Below are positions 1 to 7,626 of a stretch of DNA of 13,509 bases, piece by piece. The position numbers and the translations under genes were made by a program. Position 1 is the stretch's first letter; each line of letters opens with the position of its first letter. The notes beneath the pieces were generated by a model. The model was not told the origin of the DNA and made no database searches. It saw only the letters and a list, made by a program, of their open reading frames with translations. Origin of the DNA: Methanobacteriota archaeon (GTDB taxonomy: Archaea > Halobacteriota > Methanosarcinia > Methanosarcinales > Methanosarcinaceae); assembly GCA_030837265.1 (NCBI GenBank), contig JAUPKV010000354.1:1-13509 (forward strand). Direction: 5' to 3'.

Positions 1-19
1 AAACCTTAACCGACATATT

Positions 20-28
20 GATATATCT
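20..28 (+). promoter_or_regulatory. Possible TATA box upstream of the small membrane protein
   Basis: GATATATCT lies about 30 bp before a GAGGTG ribosome-binding-like site at 59-64. An archaeal transcript would start roughly 25 bp downstream, near 48-55, just ahead of that site. This fits translation starting around 70-76, although no standard start codon is present there. A second TATA-like run at 33-45 would place the transcript start too close to the GAGGTG. The region is AT-rich, so chance matches are likely. Confidence 0.3.
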
Positions 29-69
29 TTATTATTATATTTTTTATGTATGGCCGTTGAGGTGTAAAT

Positions 70-537
70 ACGGATATAAATATAAAGCTTTTACCTATTC
101 TTTTAACAATTGCAATCATTTTTGGAGCCCTGGTAGGTGCCTTCCTTGTTACCAAAGAACCATTAGAAAAAATAATACAAAACGACATGAATTCAAATAT
201 AAAGTATGCAACGGTAACAACTTTAAATTTCTCCGAGGAGACCGGAGAGTTATCCGAATCGTTGACATTAGAAAATGATACCCAGAAGAGTAACTACGGA
301 TATAATACCATAGATTCTGCAATTGAAACAATGGAAGTTGCAGAAAGATATCCAAAGGTCAAATATGTAAAAATCGATGTCTTTACATCAAACCCAAATA
401 TTCCTAAAACCGCACATATCGAGTCTCGCACTAAGAAAAGGATTAATTGGGCAACACAAAACCCGAGAACGGATATCTCCGAATGTTCTGAAAACATTTT
501 TGATGTCGTTGATTGGTACATTAATCCAAATGATTAA
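70..537 (+). CDS. Small membrane-anchored protein of unknown function, non-standard start
   Basis: The first ATG in frame is at 187 and gives 116 residues, but the frame is open back to a TGA at 58-60. The extra part encodes a clear hydrophobic segment (LLPILLTIAIIFGALVGAFL, about 88-147) preceded by Lys, which looks like a signal anchor. A GAGGTG ribosome-binding-like sequence sits at 59-64. No ATG, GTG or TTG exists in frame between 61 and 186; candidates are ACG at 70 (5 nt after the site) or ATA at 76 (11 nt). The soluble part (about 110 residues) is acidic, has no Cys, and ends in a DVVDWYINPND tail; I do not recognise a family. Either initiation uses a rare codon, the start has mutated, or a shorter protein starts at 187, which would lose the membrane segment and has no good ribosome binding site. 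The start given here is a choice, not proven. Confidence 0.55.
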   Translation, partial: TDINIKLLPILLTIAIIFGALVGAFLVTKEPLEKIIQNDMNSNIKYATVTTLNFSEETGELSESLTLENDTQKSNYGYNTIDSAIETMEVAERYPKVKYVKIDVFTSNPNIPKTAHIESRTKKRINWATQNPRTDISECSENIFDVVDWYINPND

Positions 538-602
538 ACTTTTTAGCCTGTTTTCCTTAAACATATCCTTTTCAAGCATTCCTTTCAAGTATTCCTTTTA
601 GC
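538..602 (+). terminator. T-rich tract with three 13-nt imperfect repeats
   Basis: Directly after the stop of the small membrane protein come several T-runs (538-545, 551-554), then three imperfect copies of a 13-nt unit ATTCCTTTTCAAGT: 565-577, 578-590 and a partial copy 591-600. Repeated oligo-T runs are the usual intrinsic termination signal in archaea, so this probably ends the upstream transcript. The repeat itself may only be polymerase-slippage history. Confidence 0.4.
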
Positions 603-720
603 TTGTCAACTTTTATTAATTATTAATCTCTTTAATTCTAAACAATTATTCTAATCATGTATGCTCAACATCTTCTAAACATCTCTTGTAAGAAAAAGTT
701 CAAGCAACAGGAGCTATAAA

Positions 721-999
721 GTGACATCAAGTCGTTTCATTATTACTGTTATAGGCAGCGACCGTGTAGGAATTGTTGCCAGAATCACTACGGTGATGGC
801 CAGCTTTAATGTGAATATAGTAGATATCAGCCAGACAATCATGCAGGGCATCTTTACAATGATAATGCTTGCTGAAGCACCAAGGGAGAATTTTGACCTT
901 GCAGCTTTCCAGAAATCCATGGATGCTGAGGGAAATACCCTGGGAGTAGAGGTCAAGGTACAGCATGAAGATGTATTTCGTTTCATGCACAGGATCTGA
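721..999 (+). CDS. ACT-domain protein, UPF0237 family
   Basis: The 92-residue product is essentially one ACT domain, the small ligand-binding fold that commonly senses amino acids. The N-terminal strand and loop FIITVIGSDRVGIVARITTV, followed by the helix and NVNIVDISQTI, are typical of the UPF0237 group, distantly like the glycine-cleavage repressor GcvR. The start is GTG at 721, chosen because AGGAG at 709-713 lies 7 nt upstream and the protein length matches the family. It is followed after 21 nt by the UPF0210 gene; the same pair is found next to each other in many bacteria and archaea, implying a shared but still unknown role. The ACT protein plausibly acts as the sensing partner of the larger protein. 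A TATA-like TTTTATTAA at 611-619 could drive the operon. Confidence 0.9.
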   Translation: MTSSRFIITVIGSDRVGIVARITTVMASFNVNIVDISQTIMQGIFTMIMLAEAPRENFDLAAFQKSMDAEGNTLGVEVKVQHEDVFRFMHRI

Positions 1000-1020
1000 A
1001 GGATAAAAAGGGGTACTTTA

Positions 1021-2382
1021 ATGCTAATAAATCCGAATGAAATTCTGGAGACAATCCGGATGGTCAGGATGGAACATCTGGATATCCGGACAGTAACTAT
1101 GGGTATCAGCCTTAGAGATTGCTGCCATCCTGATATTGAAGTTTTCAATGAAAACATATACGAAAAAATTACTTCCCGTGCAAGGGAACTTGTACATACG
1201 ACTAATGAGATCCAGAGTCTTTATGGAATTCCGATAATTAATAAAAGAATCTCAGTAACCCCAATAGCCATTGCAGCTGAAAGCTGTAAAACTCCAGATT
1301 TTGTTTCCATAGCAAAAACTCTGGATGAAGCGGCAAAAGAAGCTGAAGTAGATTTTATAGGAGGTTTTAGTGCCCTTGTACATAAAGGTACAACTCCCGG
1401 AGACCTGAAGCTTTTAAATTCGATTCCGGAGTCACTTTCAGGCACTGAGAAGGTCTGCTCTTCAGTAAATGTTGCTACAACCAAATCAGGGATCAATATG
1501 GACGCTGTTTGCCTGATGGGCAAGGTAATCAAAAGGACTTCGGAATTGACTGCCGACAGGGATGGGATCGGCTGTGCCAAACTTGTTGTTTTTGCCAATG
1601 CCCCTGAAGATAATCCCTTTATGGCCGGAGCTTTTCATGGTATTGGTGAACCCGAATGTGTTATCAATGTAGGAGTGAGTGGACCCGGGGTTGTGAATTC
1701 TGCTATCCGCGAACTTGAAAGTCCCACTCTCACGGAAATTTCCGAGACTATAAAAAAGACAGCTTTTAAAATAACCCGTATGGGAGAGATGGTAGGTAGA
1801 GAAGTATCACGCAGGCTTGGAGTCGACTTCGGGATCCTGGACCTCTCCCTGGCCCCGACACCTGAGATTGGGGATAGTGTTGCCGCTATCCTGGAAGCTA
1901 TGGGGCTTGAGCGTTGCGGAACCCACGGTACCACTGCAGCCCTTGCCCTTTTGAATGATGCAGTAAAAAAAGGAGGGGCAATGGCATCTTCCTGCGTAGG
2001 CGGGCTTAGTGGGGCTTTTATCCCTGTCAGTGAGGATGCGGGGATGACCGAAGCTGTTAGGGCTGGAGCTCTTACCCTTGAGAAACTCGAAGCAATGACA
2101 AGCGTCTGTTCAGTTGGCCTGGATATGATAGCAGTGCCTGGGGATACTCCTGCATCCACTCTTTCCGCAATCATTGCCGACGAGATGGCAATCGGGGTAA
2201 TAAACAGAAAAACCACTGCCGTACGAATCATCCCGGCACCCGGAAAAGGAGTAGGGGACTCCGTGGAGTTCGGCGGATTGCTCGGAAGTGCCCCCGTAAT
2301 GAGGGTAAGCAGATTCAGTTCCGAATTATTTGTAAACAGAGGAGGGAGAATACCAGCACCTATTCAATCTCTTACAAATTAA
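1021..2382 (+). CDS. UPF0210 / DUF711 PFL-like protein
   Basis: The 453-residue product belongs to the UPF0210 (DUF711) family, annotated as PFL family protein because the fold resembles the ten-stranded barrel of pyruvate formate-lyase and anaerobic ribonucleotide reductase. Recognisable family segments include the N-terminal [13 protein letters not shown], the stretch around [13 protein letters not shown], the Gly-rich [16 protein letters not shown], and [19 protein letters not shown]. The length agrees with the family norm. The ATG at 1021 has a G-rich site (AAGGGG, 1008-1013) 7 nt upstream. No enzyme activity is established for the family as far as I know. Co-transcription with the ACT protein (21-nt gap, same strand) suggests amino-acid-responsive regulation or a two-subunit assembly; that is inference. 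The gene looks intact, with more GC-rich codon use than the accessory genes at the right end. Confidence 0.93.
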   Translation: MLINPNEILETIRMVRMEHLDIRTVTMGISLRDCCHPDIEVFNENIYEKITSRARELVHTTNEIQSLYGIPIINKRISVTPIAIAAESCKTPDFVSIAKTLDEAAKEAEVDFIGGFSALVHKGTTPGDLKLLNSIPESLSGTEKVCSSVNVATTKSGINMDAVCLMGKVIKRTSELTADRDGIGCAKLVVFANAPEDNPFMAGAFHGIGEPECVINVGVSGPGVVNSAIRELESPTLTEISETIKKTAFKITRMGEMVGREVSRRLGVDFGILDLSLAPTPEIGDSVAAILEAMGLERCGTHGTTAALALLNDAVKKGGAMASSCVGGLSGAFIPVSEDAGMTEAVRAGALTLEKLEAMTSVCSVGLDMIAVPGDTPASTLSAIIADEMAIGVINRKTTAVRIIPAPGKGVGDSVEFGGLLGSAPVMRVSRFSSELFVNRGGRIPAPIQSLTN

Positions 2383-2407
2383 TCTTTTTGCGAGAAGGGT
2401 ACAATAT

Positions 2408-2824
2408 TTACATAAAAGTTTTATTATCTATCTGATAAGATACTGGCACTGCCATCTGATTATGTTTATCAGTCACTTTAAACTTGATAATGAATTCTGT
2501 TCTGTTATTTCTCTTAATTTCAAGTTCGCCATCCAATTGAGATACAAGAGAAGTAACAAACTGAAGCCCGAGACTATCAAGCGCTTCAATATCAAGATTT
2601 GCTGGTATTCCTATTCCGTTGTCTGATATTGTCAAGATAAAAGAAGTACCAGTACTTTTTTCTTTAGTGTTTCTTAAATAAAACCCTATCTCTTCTCTAT
2701 GTACTCTATGTAGTTTTATTTGAATTTCTCCTTCATTACCAACGAACGAATGTTTGAAGGAATTAGAAACAAGCTCGTAAATTACCTGAGCTTCTTTAAT
2801 ATCAAGTAAGATGCTTAATTTTAG
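2408..2824 (-). pseudogene. Sensor histidine kinase remnant, ATP-binding domain only
   Basis: Reading the minus strand from 2824 down gives about 138 residues that match the HATPase domain of the many Methanosarcina-type sensor kinases. The N box is ELVSNSFKHSF, the G1 box DNGIGIP, and the last box SLGLQFVTSLVSQLDGELEI. The only possible internal start is a TTG at 2635, after the N box, which would make a non-functional fragment. A TAA at 2825-2827 closes the frame. Just upstream, another frame (about 2825-2870) reads FFSNYHLTKIK, which resembles the preceding segment of this kinase group, so the break may be a frameshift in a longer decayed gene. No dimerisation or sensor domain is visible. 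It converges on the UPF0210 gene with only 25 bp between stops. I regard it as a 5'-truncated pseudogene. Confidence 0.75.
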
Positions 2825-2827
2825 TTA

Positions 2828-3162
2828 AATGATAGTTGGAAAAGAACATGTTCCCCCTAAAACTTACATAACCAGCCTCAGCAAGCTTAATATACTTATA
2901 AAACTATTTTTATTCACATTTAATTATTTTAGAGCTCCTATTAATCTAACAGAAATTGAAAAGAACACTTGTTTGAAAATTTTTTATACAATGCACTAAA
3001 TAAGATCTCAACGGGAAAAATTTTGATTCATTTTGGGAATACATTATTGCCTCAATTGATGCAGAAAAAAGAAGTGTATGCAGTTTTATAGTTGTTAAAA
3101 TGACCCTATAAGACTCAAATATAAGATTGAAAAATATCTTTAGATAAAATCGGTGATGTTAA
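2828..3162. other. AT-rich intergenic region
   Basis: About 330 bp without a convincing gene. It holds the possible frame-shifted tail of the kinase remnant near 2828-2870, a perfect 10-bp palindrome GAACATGTTC at 2844-2853, and several TATA-like stretches (for example 2982-2992 and 3119-3127). Any of these could serve the DUF1232 gene at 3163; I cannot choose among them. Confidence 0.5.
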
Positions 3163-3540
3163 ATGAAGAAAATTGAAGCAAATCTTGAACATTTTGAAGA
3201 AGATACTGCTCGGGATTCCGATGCCAGCGTGGCGTTTCCTGAAGAAGTAAGAAGAACTCACCGCCGCCCAGTTAATATTAGGGGAATTTGGGATTATCTA
3301 GAATTATTGTTTTCTATGTTATATGATTCATATAACGGGAAATACCCGGTTCCAAAGAAAACAGTAATCGTAGGAATATTTGCTCTCTTGTATCTAATGA
3401 ATCCAATTGACATTGTTCCCGATGTTATTCCTTTGCTGGGATTTGCGGATGATATCGCTGCACTTGCTTTTGCAGCTAGCCTTATTAAAGATGATCTGAA
3501 TAAGTATAGAGTCTGGAAAAACGCAAGAGACTATGTTTAA
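3163..3540 (+). CDS. DUF1232 / YkvA-like membrane protein
   Basis: The product has 125 residues. A charged N-terminal half (about 1-40) is followed by a DUF1232 core at about residues 66-106, with the signature LYLMNPIDIVPDVIPLLGFADD: a hydrophobic helix followed by the conserved PxDxxPDxxPxxGxxDD loop. This small domain is found in YkvA-type proteins of bacteria and archaea, usually membrane-associated and of unknown function. The start ATG at 3163 has GGTGAT at 3152-3157, 5 nt upstream. The gene stands alone, with about 300 bp of non-coding DNA on each side. Nothing in the neighbourhood indicates its role. Confidence 0.88.
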   Translation: MKKIEANLEHFEEDTARDSDASVAFPEEVRRTHRRPVNIRGIWDYLELLFSMLYDSYNGKYPVPKKTVIVGIFALLYLMNPIDIVPDVIPLLGFADDIAALAFAASLIKDDLNKYRVWKNARDYV

Positions 3541-3855
3541 TAATCTCTATTTGCCTGAAGAGCCCGTTCTTTCTAAGTTGAAATCAATTTTACTTCTTTT
3601 TTAATTCATCAATCAAGTAAAAACTTATTTATTCCTCGGGAAGGAAGACAATCTTTATTCCTGGTATTCTGACCGTTAACTCTCAAATCGACGATAGCTA
3701 GCAGACCTTTAGTTTCGGAGAATTCCTAAAAAAAGTTGATATCGCTTTCTGGCTCTTTTTACCCTCTTATATAAAACTATAGCAACCTTATTAGCTGTCA
3801 TCACGGTTATTGCAACATAACGTATTTGAAAGAATAAAGCATAAAAAGCAATTGA
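3541..3855. other. Intergenic region with promoter, no gene seen
   Basis: The stretch of about 315 bp has stop codons in all frames at short intervals. A T-rich run at 3593-3602 probably ends the DUF1232 transcript, and a TATA box at 3767-3775 probably starts the toxin-antitoxin transcript. No RNA gene or repeat was recognised. Confidence 0.5.
3767..3775 (+). promoter_or_regulatory. TATA box for the MntA/HepT operon
   Basis: TTATATAAA is a near-consensus archaeal TATA box. A transcript start about 25 bp downstream, near 3797, would leave a leader of about 60 nt before the ATG at 3856. No strong ribosome binding site precedes that ATG. Confidence 0.5.
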
Positions 3856-4302
3856 ATGAACCCTGAGATTCTAAGGCTGGGAAAAGATACTCTAATCTCC
3901 AAGCTTGCGGAATTTTTCAAATCACGAGAATATGTGGAGCTTGCTTACCTCTTTGGCTCAACAGCCCAAGGTAATATAGGCCCTTTGAGTGATATCGATA
4001 TAGGCATACATCTTTCGAGTAAGCTTACGAAAGCGGAAAGGATTGATAGACGCCTGGGACTTACAGCAGAGCTTGCAGGTCTTCTTAAAACGGATAAAAT
4101 TGATCTTATTATCATGAACGATGCATCCCCTGTTATTAGTTTTGAAATAATAAAACCCAACATCCCAGTGTTTATCAAAGATGAGGATCTCAAGCTTGAT
4201 GTGGAGCAGGAGATAATGTCACGTTATCTTGATAGAAAACACCACGAAAACCTCCTGAACAGGGTTTTTTTGGAAATGATTCACGAGAAGGGAGGTTTCT
4301 GA
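3856..4302 (+). CDS. MntA-like antitoxin, minimal nucleotidyltransferase
   Basis: The product (148 residues) carries the minimal-nucleotidyltransferase signature GSX10DXD: Gly34-Ser35, then Asp46 and Asp48 in GSTAQGNIGPLSDIDIGI. A third acidic residue, Asp83 in DKIDLII, is placed to complete the metal site. This is the MntA fold. In characterised MntA/HepT systems the enzyme transfers AMP from ATP onto a tyrosine of the HEPN toxin HepT and silences it. The pairing with a HEPN gene immediately downstream, in the same frame and with no gap if the ATA start is used, supports this role. The C-terminal helix (about 120-145, YLDRKHHENLLNRVF) probably contacts the toxin. The ribosome binding site before the ATG is weak, whereas the one before the toxin, inside this gene's end, is strong. 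All motif residues are present. Confidence 0.88.
   Translation: MNPEILRLGKDTLISKLAEFFKSREYVELAYLFGSTAQGNIGPLSDIDIGIHLSSKLTKAERIDRRLGLTAELAGLLKTDKIDLIIMNDASPVISFEIIKPNIPVFIKDEDLKLDVEQEIMSRYLDRKHHENLLNRVFLEMIHEKGGF
4291..4295 (+). promoter_or_regulatory. Ribosome binding site that points to an ATA start for HepT
   Basis: GGAGG lies inside the end of the MntA-like gene. Seven nucleotides after it, directly behind the MntA stop TGA (4300-4302), is ATA at 4303, in frame with the toxin. The first ATG (4342) is 46 nt away from this site, too far for it to serve. Confidence 0.6.
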
Positions 4303-4737
4303 ATATCCGCAGTTGATAAGATAATCCGAAAGTTAAACTTCATGCAGCGCCCTGTAGTCTATTTGAAATCCATTGATCCTGAAAACATTAACCTTGAAGA
4401 AAACTATGAAGTTCGTTCCGCAATCGAGAGAAACTTTCAGCTAGCTATCGAATGCGCTATAGATATCGGAGAAATAATCATTTCGACAGAAGGGTTTGAA
4501 AGGCCTGAAGATTATAGAAATGTTTTTTTGATCCTCGGAAGGCATGGGGTGCTTCCGAAGGATTTTGCAGAAAAATTTTCATCTGCAGCAGGTTTCAGAA
4601 ACTTTCTGGTTCATATATATGAAGAAGTTAACCCGGGGATAATACAAAAATTCCTTGTGGAAAACCTTGAGGATTTCGATGAATTTGCATTATATGTAGC
4701 TGAATATGTGGAAAAGAATCAAAAATCAGCTCTCTGA
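4303..4737 (+). CDS. HepT-like HEPN toxin (probable ATA start)
   Basis: From the first ATG (4342) the product has 131 residues; from the ATA at 4303 it has 144. It is a helical HEPN-domain protein of the HepT group (DUF86). The catalytic and modification motif RX4HXY is present as R86-NFLV-H91-I-Y93, numbered from the ATG. In studied systems Arg and His form the RNase site and the Tyr is AMPylated by MntA. The 13 residues between 4303 and 4342 (AVDKIIRKLNF preceding MQRPVVYL) look like the usual N-terminal helix of HepT proteins, and a GGAGG site lies 7 nt before the ATA. I therefore place the start at ATA, a rare start codon; the simplest history is ATG mutated to ATA directly after the MntA stop. 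If ATA is not used, the toxin lacks part of its first helix. Expected action is cleavage of cellular RNA when freed from MntA; this is family knowledge. Confidence 0.82.
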   Translation: MSAVDKIIRKLNFMQRPVVYLKSIDPENINLEENYEVRSAIERNFQLAIECAIDIGEIIISTEGFERPEDYRNVFLILGRHGVLPKDFAEKFSSAAGFRNFLVHIYEEVNPGIIQKFLVENLEDFDEFALYVAEYVEKNQKSAL

Positions 4738-4982
4738 ATTCTATTGCTTTAAAAAATCGTATCTATTCGGATTAGGCTCTTGGAGCTGCTTCCAAGATGT
4801 ACTGAAATGCAAATGTATTATCGCTGTTTCCTTTGTTTAGTGTGCTTCATCGAAGTTATAACGCTTTTCGGACAGGCTCTTATCATATTAGACTCTCGAA
4901 AATTTTTAACTGGATTATGAAGCTTTATGTTTCTTGCCATACTTCTTATTACAAAAAATAATTTTAAGGGGATTTCCGGGAA

Positions 4983-7397
4983 ATGTCTGCGAACAGAAGT
5001 AAGTACACTCGCTGGTTTGATGAGACTTCGATTGAAGACGTTCCGCTCGTGGGCGGAAAGAATGCGTCCCTTGGAGAGATGTACAGGGAGCTGACTCCGA
5101 AGGGGATAAAAATCCCGAACGGTTTTTCGGTAACTGCTAAAGCTTATTGGCACGTCCTTAGAGCAGGAGGGATTCTCGAGAAACTCAAACAAACATTGGA
5201 AGGGCTCGATACATCAAATATTTCCGAGCTTGCAAAAAGGGGAAAAGCGGCAAGGGATTTGATCCTTGGAGCCGGGATACCGGATGATCTCTGGGATGAA
5301 ATAAAAACCGGGTACGACCGCCTATGTGAGCAGTATGGGGAAAATACTGATGTAGCGGTACGCAGTTCGGCAACTGCTGAAGATCTTCCTACTGCTTCTT
5401 TTGCAGGCCAGCAGGAAACCTATCTGAACATCCGAGGCTATCCGGCGCTTCGCGATGCCTGTTCGCGCTGTTTTGCGTCACTCTTTACTGACCGGGCTAT
5501 TTCTTACAGAGTAACAAATAATTTTGATCATTTCAAAGTGGGGCTTTCAATAGGGATCATGAAAATGGTCAGGTCGGATCTGGCCTCAAGCGGCGTTATA
5601 TTTACTCTGGACACTGAAACCGGGTTTCGGGACGTGGTTTTCATTACAGGTTCTTACGGGCTTGGGGAAAATATCGTGCAGGGACAGGTAAATCCGGATG
5701 AGTTTTATGTTTTCAAGCCGACTTTCAGGGAAGGATATAAGCCGATTATCCGAAAGAATGTGGGGGACAAACAGATCAAGATGATCTACGGCCAGGGAGG
5801 TTCTAAAGTGCTTACGCGGAATGTAGAGGTCCCGGAAGCTGATCGGCTTCGTTTCTGCATCAATGACGAAGAAGTACTTGAACTTGCAGGGTATGCGATT
5901 ACTATCGAAGACTATTACTCGGATAAGTATAAGGAACCCAGGCCTATGGATATCGAGTGGGCGAAGGATGGGGTTACAGGTGAACTCTTCATAGTGCAGG
6001 CAAGGCCGGAAACCGTCCAGTCCCAGAAAAATAGAGAAATCCTGGAGACCTATGTGCTCGAAAAGAAGTCTGTAGTCATTGCCAGAGGCAAGAGCGTAGG
6101 AGATAAAATTGCAGCTGGAAAGGCACATGTGATCCTCGATATTTCGGATCTGCCTTCTTTTAAGCAGGGAGAAGTCCTGATTGCAGATACAACGACTCCT
6201 GACTGGGAGCCTGTGATGAAAAGAGCAGCTGCCATTGTCACGAACAAGGGGGGAAGAACCTGCCATGCAGCAATTGTCAGCCGGGAACTGGGAATTCCCG
6301 CAGTCGTGGGAGCAGGCAGTGCAACCGAAGTGCTTGAGACCGGCAGGGATATTACCGTAAGCTGCGCAGAAGGCGAGGATGGGCTTGTGTATGATGGAAT
6401 TCTACCTTTCCACAAAGACACCCTGAGCCTTAAAGACATGAGACGCCCAAAAACCACAATAATGATGAACCTTGGAAATCCTGATGAAGCTTTTGGCTTT
6501 TCCATGATCCCTAACGACGGAATCGGGCTTGCAAGGCTAGAATTTATTATTTCAAGCTATATCAGGATCCATCCGATGGCTCTGGTGCATCCTGAGAAGA
6601 TAAGAGACCCAAAAGTCCTTAAGGAAATCGAGAAACTTACCGGAGATTCCGATAAAGAAGAATATTTCGTAGATAGGCTTGCCCAGGGCGTAGGAACAAT
6701 TGCTGCGGCATTTTACCCAAAAGATGTTGTAGTCCGCACAAGTGACTTTAAAACCAACGAGTATGCGAGCCTTCTGGGGGGTAGTTATTTTGAGGTGGCG
6801 GAAGATAATCCCATGTTAGGTTTCAGGGGAGCTTCCCGTTACTTTAGTGAACGCTACAGGGAAGGTTTTGCTCTGGAGTGTCGGGCTATGAAAAAAGTCA
6901 GGGAAGAGATGGGGCTTAAAAATCTGATTATTATGATTCCTTTTTGCAGGACAATTGACGAGGCGCGGAACGTTGTTGCCGAGATGGAGAAAAACGGGCT
7001 GAAAAGAGGGGAAAACGGCCTTCAGGTCTATGTAATGTGTGAGATTCCGAACAATGTCCTGCTTGTAGACGATTTCAGTCAGTTTTTTGACGGTTTTTCC
7101 ATTGGCTCAAATGACCTGACCCAGCTAACACTTGGTGTAGATAGGGATTCTGAACTCCTTGCTGCCGAATTCGATGAAAGGGACCCCGGAGTTATGAAAA
7201 TAATGTCAATGGCCGTAGAGGGAGCAAAACGAAATGGAAGGCACAGCGGCATTTGTGGACAGGCCCCAAGCGATTTCCCCGAAATTGCAGAGTTCCTGGT
7301 AAAACAGGGAATAGATTCAATTTCACTTAATCCGGATTCGGTTATGAAAATCACCCTTAAAGTTCTGGAAACAGAGAAAGAGTTGAGGATAACATAA
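4983..7397 (+). CDS. ppsA: Phosphoenolpyruvate synthase
   Basis: PEP synthase converts pyruvate, ATP and water to phosphoenolpyruvate, AMP and phosphate, the first committed step from pyruvate toward gluconeogenesis in methanogens. The 804 residues have the full layout: the N-terminal ATP-grasp-like nucleotide domain (about 16-345, with VRSSATAED at 126-134), the swivelling phosphohistidine domain with GGRTCHAAIVSRELGIP and catalytic His428, and the C-terminal PEP/pyruvate TIM barrel (about 480-795) with GSNDLTQLTLGVDRD from residue 708 and GICGQAPSD containing the acid-base Cys758. Length is close to the bacterial enzyme (about 790). The ATG at 4983 has AAGGGGAT some 9 nt upstream. It stands alone, with 245 bp upstream and a T8 run downstream. 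Codon use is more GC-rich than in the flanking accessory DNA, as expected for a core, well-expressed gene. Confidence 0.97.
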   Translation: MSANRSKYTRWFDETSIEDVPLVGGKNASLGEMYRELTPKGIKIPNGFSVTAKAYWHVLRAGGILEKLKQTLEGLDTSNISELAKRGKAARDLILGAGIPDDLWDEIKTGYDRLCEQYGENTDVAVRSSATAEDLPTASFAGQQETYLNIRGYPALRDACSRCFASLFTDRAISYRVTNNFDHFKVGLSIGIMKMVRSDLASSGVIFTLDTETGFRDVVFITGSYGLGENIVQGQVNPDEFYVFKPTFREGYKPIIRKNVGDKQIKMIYGQGGSKVLTRNVEVPEADRLRFCINDEEVLELAGYAITIEDYYSDKYKEPRPMDIEWAKDGVTGELFIVQARPETVQSQKNREILETYVLEKKSVVIARGKSVGDKIAAGKAHVILDISDLPSFKQGEVLIADTTTPDWEPVMKRAAAIVTNKGGRTCHAAIVSRELGIPAVVGAGSATEVLETGRDITVSCAEGEDGLVYDGILPFHKDTLSLKDMRRPKTTIMMNLGNPDEAFGFSMIPNDGIGLARLEFIISSYIRIHPMALVHPEKIRDPKVLKEIEKLTGDSDKEEYFVDRLAQGVGTIAAAFYPKDVVVRTSDFKTNEYASLLGGSYFEVAEDNPMLGFRGASRYFSERYREGFALECRAMKKVREEMGLKNLIIMIPFCRTIDEARNVVAEMEKNGLKRGENGLQVYVMCEIPNNVLLVDDFSQFFDGFSIGSNDLTQLTLGVDRDSELLAAEFDERDPGVMKIMSMAVEGAKRNGRHSGICGQAPSDFPEIAEFLVKQGIDSISLNPDSVMKITLKVLETEKELRIT

Positions 7398-7404
7398 GCG
7401 TATA

Positions 7405-7424
7405 AATGGCTTCTAATGGCTTCT
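7405..7424 (+). repeat. Tandem 10-bp duplication after ppsA
   Basis: AATGGCTTCT occurs twice in a row (7405-7414, 7415-7424), starting 8 bp after the ppsA stop codon. It looks like a simple duplication, with no evident role. Confidence 0.6.
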
Positions 7425-7449
7425 AAATAACTTTATTCATTCCTTTATG

Positions 7450-7459
7450 ATTTTTTTTG
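7450..7459 (+). terminator. Oligo-T terminator of ppsA
   Basis: A run of eight T residues (7451-7458) about 55 bp after the ppsA stop is a likely archaeal intrinsic termination signal. No stable hairpin precedes it. Confidence 0.45.
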
Positions 7460-7525
7460 CCGATAAGGTGGATCTGTGGAAAATTTCATCTATTTTCTAT
7501 AAACTAAATGTAGTACTTGAGAAAT

Positions 7526-7535
7526 CTATATATTT
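7526..7535 (+). promoter_or_regulatory. TATA box for the small zinc-ribbon gene
   Basis: CTATATATTT matches the archaeal TATA consensus. A start near 7557 would give a leader of about 70 nt before the ATG at 7627. That leader contains a 21-codon ATG frame (7568-7633) overlapping the gene start, which I do not treat as a gene. Confidence 0.45.
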
Positions 7536-7626
7536 GTTTGAACCTAATGTGTACAAATGTGGGGCGCATGGTTCCACCGAAATTGAGTAAGTTATTTTCT
7601 AGAGTAGGTCATGGAGTGAAAAATAG

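Noticed and set aside
1..10. AAACCTTAAC at the window edge matching 11710-11719
   Set aside because: Only 10 bp in AT-rich DNA and no further similarity around it; chance is sufficient.
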